Assembly: GCF_001975785.1 (NCBI RefSeq)
Contig: NZ_MSFI01000009.1
Location: 248,001 to 312,000 of the forward strand
DNA length: 64,000 nt
DNA from: Domibacillus epiphyticus
GTDB taxonomy: Bacteria; Bacillota; Bacilli; Bacillales; Domibacillaceae
Reading direction: 5' to 3'
Shown here piece by piece: positions 7,469 to 19,432 of this stretch. A program made the position numbers and the translations under genes. Each line of letters begins with the position of its first letter. Position 1 is the first letter of the stretch. Under the pieces are notes generated by a model. The model was given only the letters and a program-made list of their open reading frames with translations. It was not told the origin of the DNA and made no database searches.

Positions 7469-8470
7469 ATGGAAAATTTTTCAGTAAGAACGGATTTAGC
7501 TCTTGAATCAGCGCTTATAGCAGAACAGGAGCATGGAGGCAAATTAGATGGAATTGTGTCTACTGAAAGACAGCGGGACAATACAATTGTCACCACTGTA
7601 AAAATTAATGAAGATGGTGAACGGATCACCGGAAAAAGGGAAGGACTATACGTGACAGTTGAATCCACCGATTTGCGGGGGACGGATTCTTCACGGCACG
7701 CATCCATCAGCCGTATTGTGGCAGAAGAGATCAGAACGTTTATTGATTCTGCAGGTATTAGTAAGGATGCATCGTGTTTAGTTGCCGGTCTCGGAAACGA
7801 TCTAGTAACTCCGGATTCACTTGGCCCGCGAGTCACGGACCGGCTCATTGTCACAAATCACTTGTTTAAATTGCACCCGGAGCATGTGCAGAAAGGTTAT
7901 CGCCCTGTCAGTGCGATTTCGCCAGGGGTGATGGGGATGACCGGGATTGAAACAGGAGACATTCTGCTTGGGCTGATTGAACGTGAGAAACCAGACTTTT
8001 TAATTGTTGTTGATGCGTTGGCATCCCGTTCAATTGAACGATTAAATGCGACAGTTCAAATGACCGATTCGGGTATTCAACCAGGAGCCGGTATTGGCAA
8101 CAGACGAAAAGAAATAAGCCGCAGGACGGCAGGGATACCTGTAATCGCAATAGGCATTCCGACGGTCATTGACGCAGCAACAGTTACGCGGGATGCGGTC
8201 GAGTTTGTCATGAAGCATCTCGAAGAAAAAAGCGGCAGAGTGGATGATAATTGGAAGCGTGCTTTTTTAGGGAACATTGGCATGCTCTCTGAAGAGGAAA
8301 AACGGCAGTTGATTCACGAAGTTCTTTCACCTGCAGGATTGAATATGATCGTAACACCGAAGGAAGCAGATTCATTTATTCATGGGGCAGCCGCTGTTAT
8401 TTCTAGCGCATTAAATGAAGCACTTCACAACCGTCCTCCAGAGGAAACGCGTTCTTTTTTTGCAGGCTGA
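7469..8470 (+). CDS. gpr: Germination protease GPR
   Basis: The spore protease that degrades small acid-soluble proteins at germination; made in the forespore as an inactive zymogen that cuts itself. The 333-residue protein has the SVRTDLALES N-terminus, the GLGNDLVTPDSLGPRV motif and VDALASRS, all typical of peptidase family A25. The start at 7469 has AGAGGTG upstream and lies just downstream of a perfect SigG promoter; an ATG at 7445 is upstream of the predicted transcript start. Synteny rpsT-gpr-spoIIP is conserved. Confidence 0.93.
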   Translation: MENFSVRTDLALESALIAEQEHGGKLDGIVSTERQRDNTIVTTVKINEDGERITGKREGLYVTVESTDLRGTDSSRHASISRIVAEEIRTFIDSAGISKDASCLVAGLGNDLVTPDSLGPRVTDRLIVTNHLFKLHPEHVQKGYRPVSAISPGVMGMTGIETGDILLGLIEREKPDFLIVVDALASRSIERLNATVQMTDSGIQPGAGIGNRRKEISRRTAGIPVIAIGIPTVIDAATVTRDAVEFVMKHLEEKSGRVDDNWKRAFLGNIGMLSEEEKRQLIHEVLSPAGLNMIVTPKEADSFIHGAAAVISSALNEALHNRPPEETRSFFAG

Positions 8471-8488
8471 AATTCGGTCTGCTTTTTT
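8462..8488 (+). terminator. Weak terminator after gpr
   Basis: GCAGGC-N9-GTCTGC followed by TTTTTT; the gpr stop codon is in the loop. It would separate forespore gpr transcription from spoIIP. Confidence 0.5.
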
Positions 8489-8527
8489 CTTTTGTGCATA
8501 TGTATAGGGGAAAGACGTGAAAAGGGG

Positions 8528-9616
8528 ATGGCGCGTATCCTTCTGCAAAAAAAATCAAATGCTGCTGTCTGGATCGCCCCGGCGTGTGCGGCGCTTATTG
8601 CCATGCCTTTTTGGACAGCGGGTTTGTTTAACGTAATGCCTTTTTCTTATCACCTTTCTTCCGAGTCCATGAGCAAGGCAGCGGCTGAAATACCTGTCGC
8701 TTCTTTTTACCGGCTGCTGGCTTTTGAAAACAAAACGTTTCAACAGTCATCACATATGAAACAAGTGGACACGATGCAGTGGGTGGATGCAGCGTTTAAC
8801 GCAGCCGCCAGTATCAGCCTACGGGATCCGCGGACGTTTCTAGGGAAGGAATTGCCTGGGTTTTCAATTTATGATGGCCGCATTTTAATTGCCGGTGAGG
8901 GGACAAACTATACGAATATGCCGGTTGAATCAGCCGAACCTGATCCGAAGTCCATTACACAGCCGCCTGTGAAGGAAACGCCAGAGCCGACACCGGCTTT
9001 ATATAAAAAAAAGATTCTTCTTTATTTTACGCATACGTCTGAAGCATTTACGCCCAAAAATGGACAAGCCCCTGTAAACATTGTTGAAGTAGGAGACATG
9101 ATTGCGAAAAAACTTCAAGAAAATAAAATTGGAGTTTCGGTCAATAAAACAGATATCGGGGAGATTTTAAATGAAAAAGGGAAAAGATACAGCGCGTCTT
9201 ACGAAGAATCAAGAACGGTTGTTGCTTCCGCACAAAAAGAGATCCCATCACTTGAATATTTGATTGATATTCACCGTGATTCACAGCCGAAGGACGTGAC
9301 AACCGCCATTATCAATGGGAAATCAATGGCGAAAACGGTTTTTGTTGTGGGGGGTGAACACAGGGGGTACGAAGAAAACGCCCGTTTTGCTGCAGCACTC
9401 CATGGGTTATTTGAAAAGCACTACCCGGGACTGTCCCGTGGTGTCATTGTAAAATCAGGCAGTCAAACGAATGGAAAGTTTAATCAGGACTTATCTAAAA
9501 GAGCGATCTTAATTGAAATGGGCGGGGTAGAAAACACACTCGAAGAACTTGAACGCAGCGCGCATGCTTTTGCCGATATCTTATCTCAATATGTAAAAGC
9601 GGAACAAAAGGAATAA
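8528..9616 (+). CDS. spoIIP: Stage II sporulation protein SpoIIP
   Basis: Peptidoglycan amidase/endopeptidase of the DMP engulfment complex (SpoIID-M-P), acting at the septal membrane. About 362 residues: an N-terminal transmembrane segment (about 14-32), a Pro/Thr-rich linker (140-165) and a C-terminal hydrolase domain. That domain contains DIHRD (247-251), the EENARFAAALHGLFEKHYPG stretch and IEMGGVENTLEE, all hallmarks of SpoIIP. The ATG at 8528 is immediately preceded by AAAGGGG, closer than usual; a TTG at 8492 is the only upstream alternative, so the exact start is not certain. Confidence 0.9.
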   Translation: MARILLQKKSNAAVWIAPACAALIAMPFWTAGLFNVMPFSYHLSSESMSKAAAEIPVASFYRLLAFENKTFQQSSHMKQVDTMQWVDAAFNAAASISLRDPRTFLGKELPGFSIYDGRILIAGEGTNYTNMPVESAEPDPKSITQPPVKETPEPTPALYKKKILLYFTHTSEAFTPKNGQAPVNIVEVGDMIAKKLQENKIGVSVNKTDIGEILNEKGKRYSASYEESRTVVASAQKEIPSLEYLIDIHRDSQPKDVTTAIINGKSMAKTVFVVGGEHRGYEENARFAAALHGLFEKHYPGLSRGVIVKSGSQTNGKFNQDLSKRAILIEMGGVENTLEELERSAHAFADILSQYVKAEQKE

Positions 9617-9700
9617 GCTCCCTTTCAATGTTCGTTGTCAATTGCATAGCACGCTGATATAATCACATTAGTATACATGTGCCGATAACAGGAGTGAACA

Positions 9701-11536
9701 ATGATAATGAATGGTAACGAAAGAATAGAACGGCAGACGCGAATTCGCAATTTCTCGATTATTGCCCACATCGACCATGGCAAATCGACACTTGCGGACC
9801 GCATCTTAGAAAAAACACAGGCGCTTAGCGCGCGTGAAATGAAAAGTCAGCTTCTTGATTCAATGGATCTAGAACGGGAACGCGGCATTACAATTAAATT
9901 AAATGCTGTCCAGCTTACGTATACAGCGAAAGACGGAAATGAATATATATTCCATCTTATTGATACACCGGGACACGTTGATTTTACGTATGAAGTGTCT
10001 CGCAGTCTTGCAGCGTGTGAAGGAGCGATTCTCGTCGTTGATGCTGCTCAGGGCATTGAAGCGCAAACACTCGCGAATGTATATCTTGCACTCGATAATG
10101 ATCTGGAAATATTGCCTGTCATTAATAAAATCGACTTGCCGGCTGCGGAACCGGAACGTGTTCGCCAGGAAGTGGAAGATGTGATCGGTCTGGACGCATC
10201 TGAAGCGGTGCTTGCCTCTGCAAAAGCAGGAATTGGGATTGAGGAAATTTTAGAACAGGTTGTTGAAAAAGTGCCAGCGCCGACTGGAGACCCTGATGCG
10301 CCGCTAAAAGCGCTGATTTTTGACTCGTTGTACGATCCTTATCGTGGTGTTATTGCGTACATACGCGTTGTCGATGGAACGGTAAAAGTCGGCGATAAAA
10401 TTAAAATGATGGCAACTGGAAAAGAATTCGATGTCACAGAAGTCGGTGTTTTCACACCCAAAACGACACCTCGTAATGAACTAACAGTAGGGGACGTTGG
10501 CTACTTAGCTGCGGCAATTAAAAACGTTGGTGATACTCAGGTAGGTGATACGATAACATCATCGAAAAACAGTGCGCCGGAAGCATTGGCGGGTTACCGT
10601 AAATTGAACCCGATGGTTTACTGTGGCCTGTACCCGATTGATTCATCGAAATATAACGATTTGCGTGAAGCACTTGAAAAGCTCGAATTGAATGACTCCG
10701 CTTTGCAATATGAACCCGAAACATCACAGGCACTCGGCTTTGGGTTCCGCTGCGGCTTCCTTGGCCTATTGCACATGGAAATTATTCAGGAGCGTATTGA
10801 ACGTGAATTTAAAATTGATTTAATCACGACTGCACCGAGCGTTATTTATCAAGTAACGATGACTGATGGTGAAGAGCTTAGAATCGATAATCCGTCGGAT
10901 ATGCCGGATCCACAAAAAATCGCTCACGTGGAAGAACCTTACGTGAAAGCATCTATTATTGTGCCGAACGATTACGTTGGTGCAGTTATGGAACTGGCCC
11001 AGGGAAAACGCGGAATTTTTATCGACATGCAATATCTTGATACGAATCGTGTCAGCGTAATATACGAAATGCCGCTATCTGAAATTGTTTATGATTTCTT
11101 TGACCAGTTGAAATCAAGTACAAAAGGTTATGCATCATTTGATTACGAGCTTATTGGATACAAACAATCGAAACTTGTGAAAATGGATATTTTATTGAAC
11201 GGTGAGCAAGTAGATGCGCTAAGCTTTATCGTTCACCGCGATTTTGCATATGATCGTGGAAAAGTAATTGTTGAGAAATTAAAAGAATTGATTCCGCGCC
11301 AGCAATTCGAAGTACCGATTCAAGCGGCTATCGGGAATAAAATTGTCGCACGTTCTACAATTAAAGCGATGCGTAAAAATGTCCTTGCCAAATGTTACGG
11401 CGGTGACATTTCCCGAAAACGAAAGCTTCTTGAAAAGCAAAAAGAAGGGAAAAAGCGGATGAAGCAGGTTGGATCAGTTGAAGTGCCGCAGGAAGCGTTT
11501 ATGGCTGTCCTAAAAATGGATGACCAATCGAAATAA
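9701..11536 (+). CDS. lepA: Elongation factor 4 (LepA)
   Basis: Translational GTPase that binds the ribosome and back-translocates or remodels stalled complexes. 611 residues with the P-loop AHIDHGKST (22-30), the DTPGHVDF switch II and NKIDLP G4 motifs, EF-G-like domains II, III and V, and the LepA-specific C-terminal domain ending in [25 protein letters not shown] lies 6 bases before the ATG at 9701. Followed by an intrinsic terminator. Confidence 0.97.
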   Translation: MIMNGNERIERQTRIRNFSIIAHIDHGKSTLADRILEKTQALSAREMKSQLLDSMDLERERGITIKLNAVQLTYTAKDGNEYIFHLIDTPGHVDFTYEVSRSLAACEGAILVVDAAQGIEAQTLANVYLALDNDLEILPVINKIDLPAAEPERVRQEVEDVIGLDASEAVLASAKAGIGIEEILEQVVEKVPAPTGDPDAPLKALIFDSLYDPYRGVIAYIRVVDGTVKVGDKIKMMATGKEFDVTEVGVFTPKTTPRNELTVGDVGYLAAAIKNVGDTQVGDTITSSKNSAPEALAGYRKLNPMVYCGLYPIDSSKYNDLREALEKLELNDSALQYEPETSQALGFGFRCGFLGLLHMEIIQERIEREFKIDLITTAPSVIYQVTMTDGEELRIDNPSDMPDPQKIAHVEEPYVKASIIVPNDYVGAVMELAQGKRGIFIDMQYLDTNRVSVIYEMPLSEIVYDFFDQLKSSTKGYASFDYELIGYKQSKLVKMDILLNGEQVDALSFIVHRDFAYDRGKVIVEKLKELIPRQQFEVPIQAAIGNKIVARSTIKAMRKNVLAKCYGGDISRKRKLLEKQKEGKKRMKQVGSVEVPQEAFMAVLKMDDQSK

Positions 11537-11543
11537 AATAATG

Positions 11544-11575
11544 AAAAGGTGTCCGGTTTTCGGGCACCTTTCCTT
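11544..11575 (+). terminator. Terminator after lepA
   Basis: AAGGTGTCCG-GTTTT-CGGGCACCTT followed by TCCTTTATTT. Confidence 0.75.
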
Positions 11576-11600
11576 TATTTAAAAGGAAGGCGTGAACAGC

Positions 11601-12737
11601 ATGACAAATGCAGCATACATTCATATCCCGTTTTGCCATCACATATGTCATTATTGTGATTTTAATAAAGTGTTTATGAAAAACCAGCCCGTGGAAAAAT
11701 ATTTGCATAGTCTGGACAAAGAAATGGGAATGGCGGAGAACATATCCGGATACAAGTCGATTTTTGTCGGAGGCGGGACACCGACGTCTCTTGATGAAAA
11801 GCAGCTGCACGATTTTGTTGAATCCATTGCCCGGAATTTGCCGCCCGCAGCAGAAGTGGAATATACATTCGAAGCGAATCCCGGAGATTTAACACCGGAA
11901 AAAATGCGCATTTTAAAGGAAGGCGGCGTGAACCGTCTTAGCATCGGTGTCCAATCTTTTAATAATGACCATTTGAAAAGAATCGGCCGGACCCACACGA
12001 AAGAGGATGTGCTTCAAACAGTTCGAAATGCTGAAAAGGCTGGTTTTGACAATTTGAGCATCGATTTAATTTACGGTTTGCCGGAGCAGACGGTGGATGA
12101 TGCTGTTGAAACAACGCGACAGGCACTTGCACTTCGCTTGCCGCACTATTCAGCCTATTCATTAATTATTGAACCGAAAACGGTCTTTTACAATTTAATG
12201 ACCAAAGGCAAGCTGCCGCTGCCAAAAGAAGAAGCAGAAGCGGAAATGTACGAAGCGGTCATGCAGCAGATGGCTGAGGCCGGATTAGAACAGTATGAAA
12301 TCAGCAACTTTGCGAAGCCTGGCTTTGAGAGTATTCATAACTTAACATACTGGAATAATGAAGAGTATTACGGATTTGGTGCAGGTGCACATGGATATGT
12401 AAAAGGAATTCGTTATGCAAATTATGGTCCGCTTAAAAAATATATGGAGCCGATAGAAAAAGGACATTGGCCCCGCATGACCAGTCAGAAACCGACAAAG
12501 AAAGAACAAATGGAAGAAGAAATGTTTCTTGGCTTAAGAAAGATGTCTGGTGTATCCATTACAGATTTTCAAGAAAAGTATAATGAAGATCCTCTGTCAT
12601 TGTTTCAAGGTGCTTTGAAACAAATGACGGATCGGAATTTGCTTGAAGTAAACGACGATTCGATTCGGCTGACACATGAAGGGAAATTTCTTGGAAACGA
12701 AGTATTTCAATCTTTTTTAATAGGTCCGGAATTGTGA
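11601..12737 (+). CDS. hemW: Radical SAM heme chaperone HemW (HemN-like)
   Basis: 378-residue radical SAM protein with the cluster motif C12-HHI-C16-HY-C19, GGGTPTSL and the HemN C-terminal domain. Its length and the lack of an N-terminal extension place it with HemW, a heme chaperone, rather than the true anaerobic coproporphyrinogen oxidase HemN, although Bacillus genomes often list it as hemN. The start is the ATG at 11601, 10 bases after AAGGAAGG; a GTG at 11592 is too near that site. Directly upstream of hrcA as in B. subtilis. Confidence 0.92.
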   Translation: MTNAAYIHIPFCHHICHYCDFNKVFMKNQPVEKYLHSLDKEMGMAENISGYKSIFVGGGTPTSLDEKQLHDFVESIARNLPPAAEVEYTFEANPGDLTPEKMRILKEGGVNRLSIGVQSFNNDHLKRIGRTHTKEDVLQTVRNAEKAGFDNLSIDLIYGLPEQTVDDAVETTRQALALRLPHYSAYSLIIEPKTVFYNLMTKGKLPLPKEEAEAEMYEAVMQQMAEAGLEQYEISNFAKPGFESIHNLTYWNNEEYYGFGAGAHGYVKGIRYANYGPLKKYMEPIEKGHWPRMTSQKPTKKEQMEEEMFLGLRKMSGVSITDFQEKYNEDPLSLFQGALKQMTDRNLLEVNDDSIRLTHEGKFLGNEVFQSFLIGPEL

Positions 12738-12746
12738 GCGTACTCG

Positions 12747-12775
12747 TTGACAGCAAGCATTGTTTTTGATAATTT
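12747..12775 (+). promoter_or_regulatory. Probable SigA promoter of the hrcA operon
   Basis: A perfect -35 TTGACA (12747-12752). The -10 is less clear: TAATTT at 17 bases (12770-12775) or GATAAT at 15 bases (12768-12773). It lies just upstream of the CIRCE operator. Confidence 0.6.
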
Positions 12776-12785
12776 AAATGTAGAT

Positions 12786-12812
12786 TTAGCACTCGGGTAT
12801 AAAGAGTGCTAA
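12786..12812 (+). promoter_or_regulatory. CIRCE operator (HrcA binding site)
   Basis: TTAGCACTC, nine bases, GAGTGCTAA: an exact CIRCE inverted repeat. It sits between the promoter and the hrcA start and is bound by the HrcA repressor encoded next to it. Confidence 0.97.
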
Positions 12813-12827
12813 CAGAGGTGATGAATC

Positions 12828-13862
12828 GTGCTGACAGATCGCCAACTTTTCATCTTGCAGATTATTATTGATGATTTTATTCGTTCCGCACAGCCGGTTG
12901 GATCGCGAAACCTTGCCAAAAAAGAGGACGTGTCTTACAGCCCGGCTACAATTCGAAATGAAATGGCAGATCTTGAAGAAATGGGGTTTTTAGAAAAAAC
13001 ACATACGTCTTCAGGGCGGGTTCCATCGGAAAAAGGGTACCGTTATTACGTCGATCATTTACTGGCACCTGGTTCGCTTGCCCGAAGTGAAAAAACAGCG
13101 ATTCATTCTATTTTTACTGACAGGCAGCATGGTATTGAAAAAGCGGTGCAAAATGTCGCAACCATATTATCGGAGCTGACAAGCTACACATCGATCGTGC
13201 TCGGTCCAAAGTTTAATGATCATAAAGTGAAAAACTTACAAATTATCCCAATTGATGATGATACAGCAGTCGCCATCATTGTCACCGATACCGGTCATGT
13301 TGAAAACCGCCTTTTTTCTCTGCCGGAAGGGATTGAAGCGGCAGACATTGAAAAAATGGTCAACATTTTGAACGACCGATTGACTGGTTTGCCTTTATCC
13401 GAGCTGCAGCGGAAAATATATCAGGAAACAGCCGAATTGATGAAACGTCACATTCAAAATTATGAAGCTGTGCTGAAAATGTTTGCGGATGCAGCGGGTG
13501 GACCGGAACTAGGAAAGCTCTTTATCGGCGGGAAGACAAATATTTTTAACCAGCCAGAATTCCGTGATATTGAAAAAGTACGGCTTGTGATGGATATGAT
13601 GGAAAAAGAAAGCGACATTTACGAGTTGGTCAGGCCCACAGAAGCAGGAATTCAGGTCAAAATTGGCACTGAAAACGCGGAACAAGCAATGGAAGACTGC
13701 AGTTTAATTACGGCTTCGTATTCTGTCGGTGACGAACCGGTTGGAACGATTGCTATTCTTGGTCCAAAACGGATGGAATATTCCCGTGTTATTACGCTTG
13801 TTGACTTTTTAAGTCACGATATGACAAATGTGCTGACACGGCTATACAATACGCGTTTATAG
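12828..13862 (+). CDS. hrcA: Heat-inducible transcription repressor HrcA
   Basis: 344-residue repressor of class I heat-shock genes. N-terminal winged helix (about 1-75; [11 protein letters not shown] and [20 protein letters not shown]) and a GAF-like C-terminal domain. The start is GTG at 12828, with AGAGGTG 6 bases upstream; the nearby ATG at 12821 is out of frame. First gene of hrcA-grpE-dnaK-dnaJ-prmA-rsmE-mtaB and controlled by its own CIRCE site, with GroEL normally tuning its activity. Confidence 0.96.
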   Translation: MLTDRQLFILQIIIDDFIRSAQPVGSRNLAKKEDVSYSPATIRNEMADLEEMGFLEKTHTSSGRVPSEKGYRYYVDHLLAPGSLARSEKTAIHSIFTDRQHGIEKAVQNVATILSELTSYTSIVLGPKFNDHKVKNLQIIPIDDDTAVAIIVTDTGHVENRLFSLPEGIEAADIEKMVNILNDRLTGLPLSELQRKIYQETAELMKRHIQNYEAVLKMFADAAGGPELGKLFIGGKTNIFNQPEFRDIEKVRLVMDMMEKESDIYELVRPTEAGIQVKIGTENAEQAMEDCSLITASYSVGDEPVGTIAILGPKRMEYSRVITLVDFLSHDMTNVLTRLYNTRL

Positions 13863-13896
13863 CGCACTTGAATGAACAGGTCTGGAGGTGGAATCA

Positions 13897-14460
13897 GTGG
13901 CAGAAGAACAAAAGCCATTGACAGAAGAGGAGATTCATAAAACTGAATTGCCTACTGATGAAAAAGAAAAAGAAGAAGTAAATGATGAAGTAGTAATAGA
14001 GGAAGCAACAGAAAGTAAAGAAGAGCTTCTTCAAAAACAGCTTGATGAAGCCGAAGACAGGTATTTGCGCCTTCGCGCGGATTTTGATAACTTTAGACGC
14101 CGCGCAAACCTTGACCGTGAAGCGCAAGAGAAATACCGCGCGCAAAAATTGGTCACGGACCTTTTACCGGTGCTTGATAACTTTGAGCGGGCACTTCAGG
14201 TAACACCGGAACATGAAGAAACAAAATCGGTTCTGCAAGGGATCGAAATGGTGTATAAAACACTCTTAACTGCTCTTGAGAGCGAAGGGGTAGAACCGAT
14301 TGATACAGTTGGCCACCCATTTGATCCAAACATACATCAAGCCGTTATGACGGAAACAGATGAAAACGCAGAACCAAATACGGTTTTAGCCGAACTTCAA
14401 AAAGGTTATAAATTGAAGGACCGGGTGATCCGGGCCTCGATGGTGAAAGTAAACCAATAA
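13897..14460 (+). CDS. grpE: Nucleotide exchange factor GrpE
   Basis: Releases ADP from DnaK in the Hsp70 cycle. About 187 residues: a Glu/Lys-rich disordered and coiled-coil N-terminal half (about 1-85), the [14 protein letters not shown] family motif, and the beta-wing domain near the C-terminus ([25 protein letters not shown]). Start chosen at GTG 13897 because GGAGG is 8 bases upstream; GTG 13888 overlaps that site. Confidence 0.93.
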   Translation: MAEEQKPLTEEEIHKTELPTDEKEKEEVNDEVVIEEATESKEELLQKQLDEAEDRYLRLRADFDNFRRRANLDREAQEKYRAQKLVTDLLPVLDNFERALQVTPEHEETKSVLQGIEMVYKTLLTALESEGVEPIDTVGHPFDPNIHQAVMTETDENAEPNTVLAELQKGYKLKDRVIRASMVKVNQ

Positions 14461-14512
14461 ACGGATCCTTCAATGAATGGGAGTATTCTCATTTTCATTA
14501 TTATTTAGTTGA

Positions 14513-16447
<1,935 letters not shown>

Positions 16448-16457
16448 GTTAGTGCTA

Positions 16458-16504
16458 CACGAAAAAGTCAAAGTCAGCGTTTTCCGGCTTTGGCTTTTTT
16501 CGTG
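16458..16504 (+). terminator. Hairpin between dnaK and dnaJ
   Basis: CACGAAAAA (16458-16466) pairs with TTTTTCGTG (16496-16504), with a second inner stem of GTCAAAGTC against GGCTTTGGC. There is no T-run beyond the stem, so it may only partly terminate or stabilise the mRNA, lowering dnaJ relative to dnaK. Confidence 0.55.
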
Positions 16505-16573
16505 AAACAATTCACCATATTTTTATTGATCTGTGTTAAAATAGCGGTTATGTGAATGAAACGGGAGTGAGGA

Positions 16574-17698
16574 ATGTTGAGCAAGCGGGATTATTATGAC
16601 GTTTTAGGTGTTGCAAAAAGCGCCACAAAAGATGAAATTAAAAAAGCGTACCGGAAATTGTCGAAAAAATATCATCCGGATATTAACAAAGAACCTGGTT
16701 CAGACGAAAAGTTTAAAGAAATAACGGAAGCATATGAAGTGCTTAGTGATGATGCTAAAAAAGCCCAGTACGATCAATTTGGTCATGAAGGACCGAACCA
16801 AGGCGGTTTTGGCGGTGGAGGCTTCAGCGGCTTCGGCGGAGGTTTTGAGGATATTTTCAGCACCTTTTTCGGTGGCGGCGGAGGGCGCCGTCGTGACCCG
16901 AACGCTCCACGGCAAGGTGATGATCTTCAATATACGATGACATTGACTTTTGAAGAAGCGGTATTTGGAGTAGAAAAAGATATTACCATCCCAAAAGAAG
17001 AAAACTGTTCTACATGCGGTGGAAATGGAGCAAAACCGGGCTCATCGCCGGAAACATGTTCACATTGTGCAGGAAGCGGCCAGATTAGTGTAGAACAAAA
17101 TACGCCATTTGGCCGTGTGGTCAATCGTCGTACATGCCCGCAGTGCAGCGGTTCGGGTAAAGTAATTAAAGAAAGATGTTCAACATGTTCGGGTCAAGGA
17201 CGCGTTACGAAAAATAAAAAAATTAATGTGAAAGTGCCAGCTGGTATTGATGAGGGTCAGCAAATTCGACTTTCCGGCCAGGGGGAAGCCGGTATAAATG
17301 GCGGTCCTGCTGGGGATTTGTACATTGTTTTTCGCGTAATGCGGCATGAGCTGTTTGAGCGGGACGGCGACGATATTTACTGCGAAATGCCAGTTACATT
17401 CGTCCAGGCTTCGCTTGGCGATGAGATCGAAGTACCGACCATTCATGGGAAAGTGAAATTAAAGGTGCCGGCTGGGACACAAAGTGGTACAACATTCCGT
17501 CTGCGCGGCAAAGGTGTGGCAAATGTACGAGGATATGGTACAGGTGATCAGCATGTACACGTTAAAGTCATTACACCGGTGAAATTGAATGAAAAACAAA
17601 AACAGCTTCTTCGGGAATTTGCAGAAGTAAGCGGTGAACAGCCTAGTGAAGAAGATGGTTTTTTTGATAAAGTAAAGCGCGCATTAAAGCGTGACTAA
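16574..17698 (+). CDS. dnaJ: Chaperone DnaJ (Hsp40)
   Basis: 374-residue type I Hsp40: J domain (1-70, HPD at 34-36), Gly/Phe-rich linker (about 72-115), four CxxCxGxG zinc repeats (about 144-220) and the C-terminal substrate-binding domains. Stimulates the DnaK ATPase and delivers clients. Start at ATG 16574 with GGGAGTGAGG upstream. Confidence 0.97.
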   Translation: MLSKRDYYDVLGVAKSATKDEIKKAYRKLSKKYHPDINKEPGSDEKFKEITEAYEVLSDDAKKAQYDQFGHEGPNQGGFGGGGFSGFGGGFEDIFSTFFGGGGGRRRDPNAPRQGDDLQYTMTLTFEEAVFGVEKDITIPKEENCSTCGGNGAKPGSSPETCSHCAGSGQISVEQNTPFGRVVNRRTCPQCSGSGKVIKERCSTCSGQGRVTKNKKINVKVPAGIDEGQQIRLSGQGEAGINGGPAGDLYIVFRVMRHELFERDGDDIYCEMPVTFVQASLGDEIEVPTIHGKVKLKVPAGTQSGTTFRLRGKGVANVRGYGTGDQHVHVKVITPVKLNEKQKQLLREFAEVSGEQPSEEDGFFDKVKRALKRD

Positions 17699-17721
17699 TT
17701 GCATGATGGGAGCTGGCACGA

Positions 17722-18660
17722 ATGAAGTGGTCTGAAATATGCATTGAAACAGTCAATGATGCAGTGGAACCGATTTCGAATATTTTGCATGAAGCAGGAG
17801 CGAGCGGTGTGGTGATAGAAGACCGAGCGGAACTGGATAAAAAGCGGGAAGGCGGCTTGTTCGGCGAATTATATGAGTTAAATCCTGATGATTATCCGGA
17901 TGAAGGCGTAGCCGTCAAAGCGTATTTACCAGTTAACAGCTTTTTGCAGGAAACGGTTGAGGATATTACGGAAGCCGTAAAAAATCTAGCTGCTTATCAA
18001 ATTGACACCGGCAATTTGCGTGTGTCGGTAAATGAAGTGCATGAAGAAGATTGGGCTACAGCGTGGAAACAGTATTACAACCCCGTCAAAATATCAGAAA
18101 AATTTACGATCGTCCCAACGTGGGAGGACTATGAACCTTTTTCTACCGATGAATTAATTATTGAACTAGACCCCGGCATGGCGTTTGGAACCGGAACACA
18201 TCCGACAACAGTTATGTGTTTACAGGCGCTTGAACGGTTTGTAAAAGCGGGCGATCATGTGGTGGATGTTGGAACCGGATCAGGTGTTCTTGCGATTGGA
18301 GCTGCGCTTCTAGGTTCAAGCAAAGTCACCGCACTCGATCTTGATGAAGTTGCGGTGTCTGCTGCCCGTCAAAACACAGCTCTTAACAAAGTAGAGAATA
18401 TCGTATCTGTATCGAAAAATAACTTAATCGATGGGCTCGATGATCATGCAGATGTCGTTGTAGCAAACATTTTGGCGGAAGTGATTATATCGTTTACGAA
18501 GGATGTCGAAACAATTATGCGGCCTGGCGGTTACTTTATTGCATCCGGTATTATTGGTCAGAAAAAAGAAGACGTGAAACAGGCAATGACCGATGCAGGA
18601 CTCATTGTCGAAGAGACTGTTGTGATGGAAGACTGGGTATGCATTGTAGCCAAAAAATAA
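17722..18660 (+). CDS. prmA: Ribosomal protein L11 methyltransferase PrmA
   Basis: Methylates ribosomal protein L11 using SAM. 312 residues with an N-terminal L11-binding domain (about 1-100), the conserved LDPGMAFGTGTHPTT motif and the SAM-binding VDVGTGSGVLAI. GGGAGCTGG precedes the ATG. Follows dnaJ in the heat-shock operon as yqeT does in B. subtilis. Confidence 0.95.
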   Translation: MKWSEICIETVNDAVEPISNILHEAGASGVVIEDRAELDKKREGGLFGELYELNPDDYPDEGVAVKAYLPVNSFLQETVEDITEAVKNLAAYQIDTGNLRVSVNEVHEEDWATAWKQYYNPVKISEKFTIVPTWEDYEPFSTDELIIELDPGMAFGTGTHPTTVMCLQALERFVKAGDHVVDVGTGSGVLAIGAALLGSSKVTALDLDEVAVSAARQNTALNKVENIVSVSKNNLIDGLDDHADVVVANILAEVIISFTKDVETIMRPGGYFIASGIIGQKKEDVKQAMTDAGLIVEETVVMEDWVCIVAKK

Positions 18661-18677
18661 TTAAATGAGGTGCTAAA

Positions 18678-19427
18678 ATGCAGCGATATTTTTTACCGGA
18701 TATGCCTGTAGACAAATTGGTCACCATTTCCGGCGAAGATTTTCATCATATTAGCCGTGTCATGAGGATGGAAGCAGGCAGCCGCATTTATACAGTTTTT
18801 CCGGACGGACGGACAGCTATAGCAACAATTACGGCCATTCATGAAGTTTCTGCTGAAGCGGAAGTGACAGAATGGGTGGAAAAATCAGTTGAACTGCCGG
18901 CGGACGTTGTCATTTCGTGTGGTCTTGTGAAAGGTGATAAATTCGATTATATTATACAGAAAGGAACCGAACTCGGCGCAGCCGGGTTTATTCCATTTGA
19001 AGCAAGCCGTTCTGTTGTGAAGTGGGACCAGAAAAAAGGTGCTAAAAAAACAGAGCGGTGGCAAAAAATTGCAAAGGAAGCAGCGGAACAGTCCCATCGG
19101 ACCCGTATACCAGCTGTTTCAGAGCCTCTTTCTATTGCTAAGGTGATTGAAAGTGGAAAAGACTTTGATATAAAGCTGTATGCGTATGAGGAAACAGCGA
19201 AAGCGGGAGACATGTCTGCATTTTATGAAGCTCTACATGGGTTGACTGCAGGAAAAAGAGTAATTGTTGTCAGTGGACCTGAAGGCGGATTGTCGGATAG
19301 AGAAGCGGAGCAGCTTACAGCTGGCGGATTTACAGCGTGTGCGTTGGGACCCAGAATTATGCGAGCCGAAACAGCGCCACTATATGTGCTTTCCGCTATT
19401 TCGTTTTATACAGAATTGATGAGGTGA
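18678..19427 (+). CDS. rsmE: 16S rRNA (uracil1498-N3)-methyltransferase RsmE
   Basis: 249-residue SPOUT-class methyltransferase that modifies U1498 of 16S rRNA in the 30S P-site region. N-terminal PUA-like domain (MQRYFLPD, EDFHHISRVMRM) and a C-terminal knotted domain with SGPEGGLSDRE and LGPRIMRAETAPLY. TGAGGTG precedes the ATG. Its stop is five bases before mtaB. Confidence 0.95.
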   Translation: MQRYFLPDMPVDKLVTISGEDFHHISRVMRMEAGSRIYTVFPDGRTAIATITAIHEVSAEAEVTEWVEKSVELPADVVISCGLVKGDKFDYIIQKGTELGAAGFIPFEASRSVVKWDQKKGAKKTERWQKIAKEAAEQSHRTRIPAVSEPLSIAKVIESGKDFDIKLYAYEETAKAGDMSAFYEALHGLTAGKRVIVVSGPEGGLSDREAEQLTAGGFTACALGPRIMRAETAPLYVLSAISFYTELMR

Positions 19428-19432
19428 TTACA

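Noticed and set aside
19337-19432. Longer mtaB with 32 extra residues
   Set aside because: Would lie inside rsmE; the GAGGTG site and family N-terminus MPTVAFHTLGCKVN place the start at 19433.
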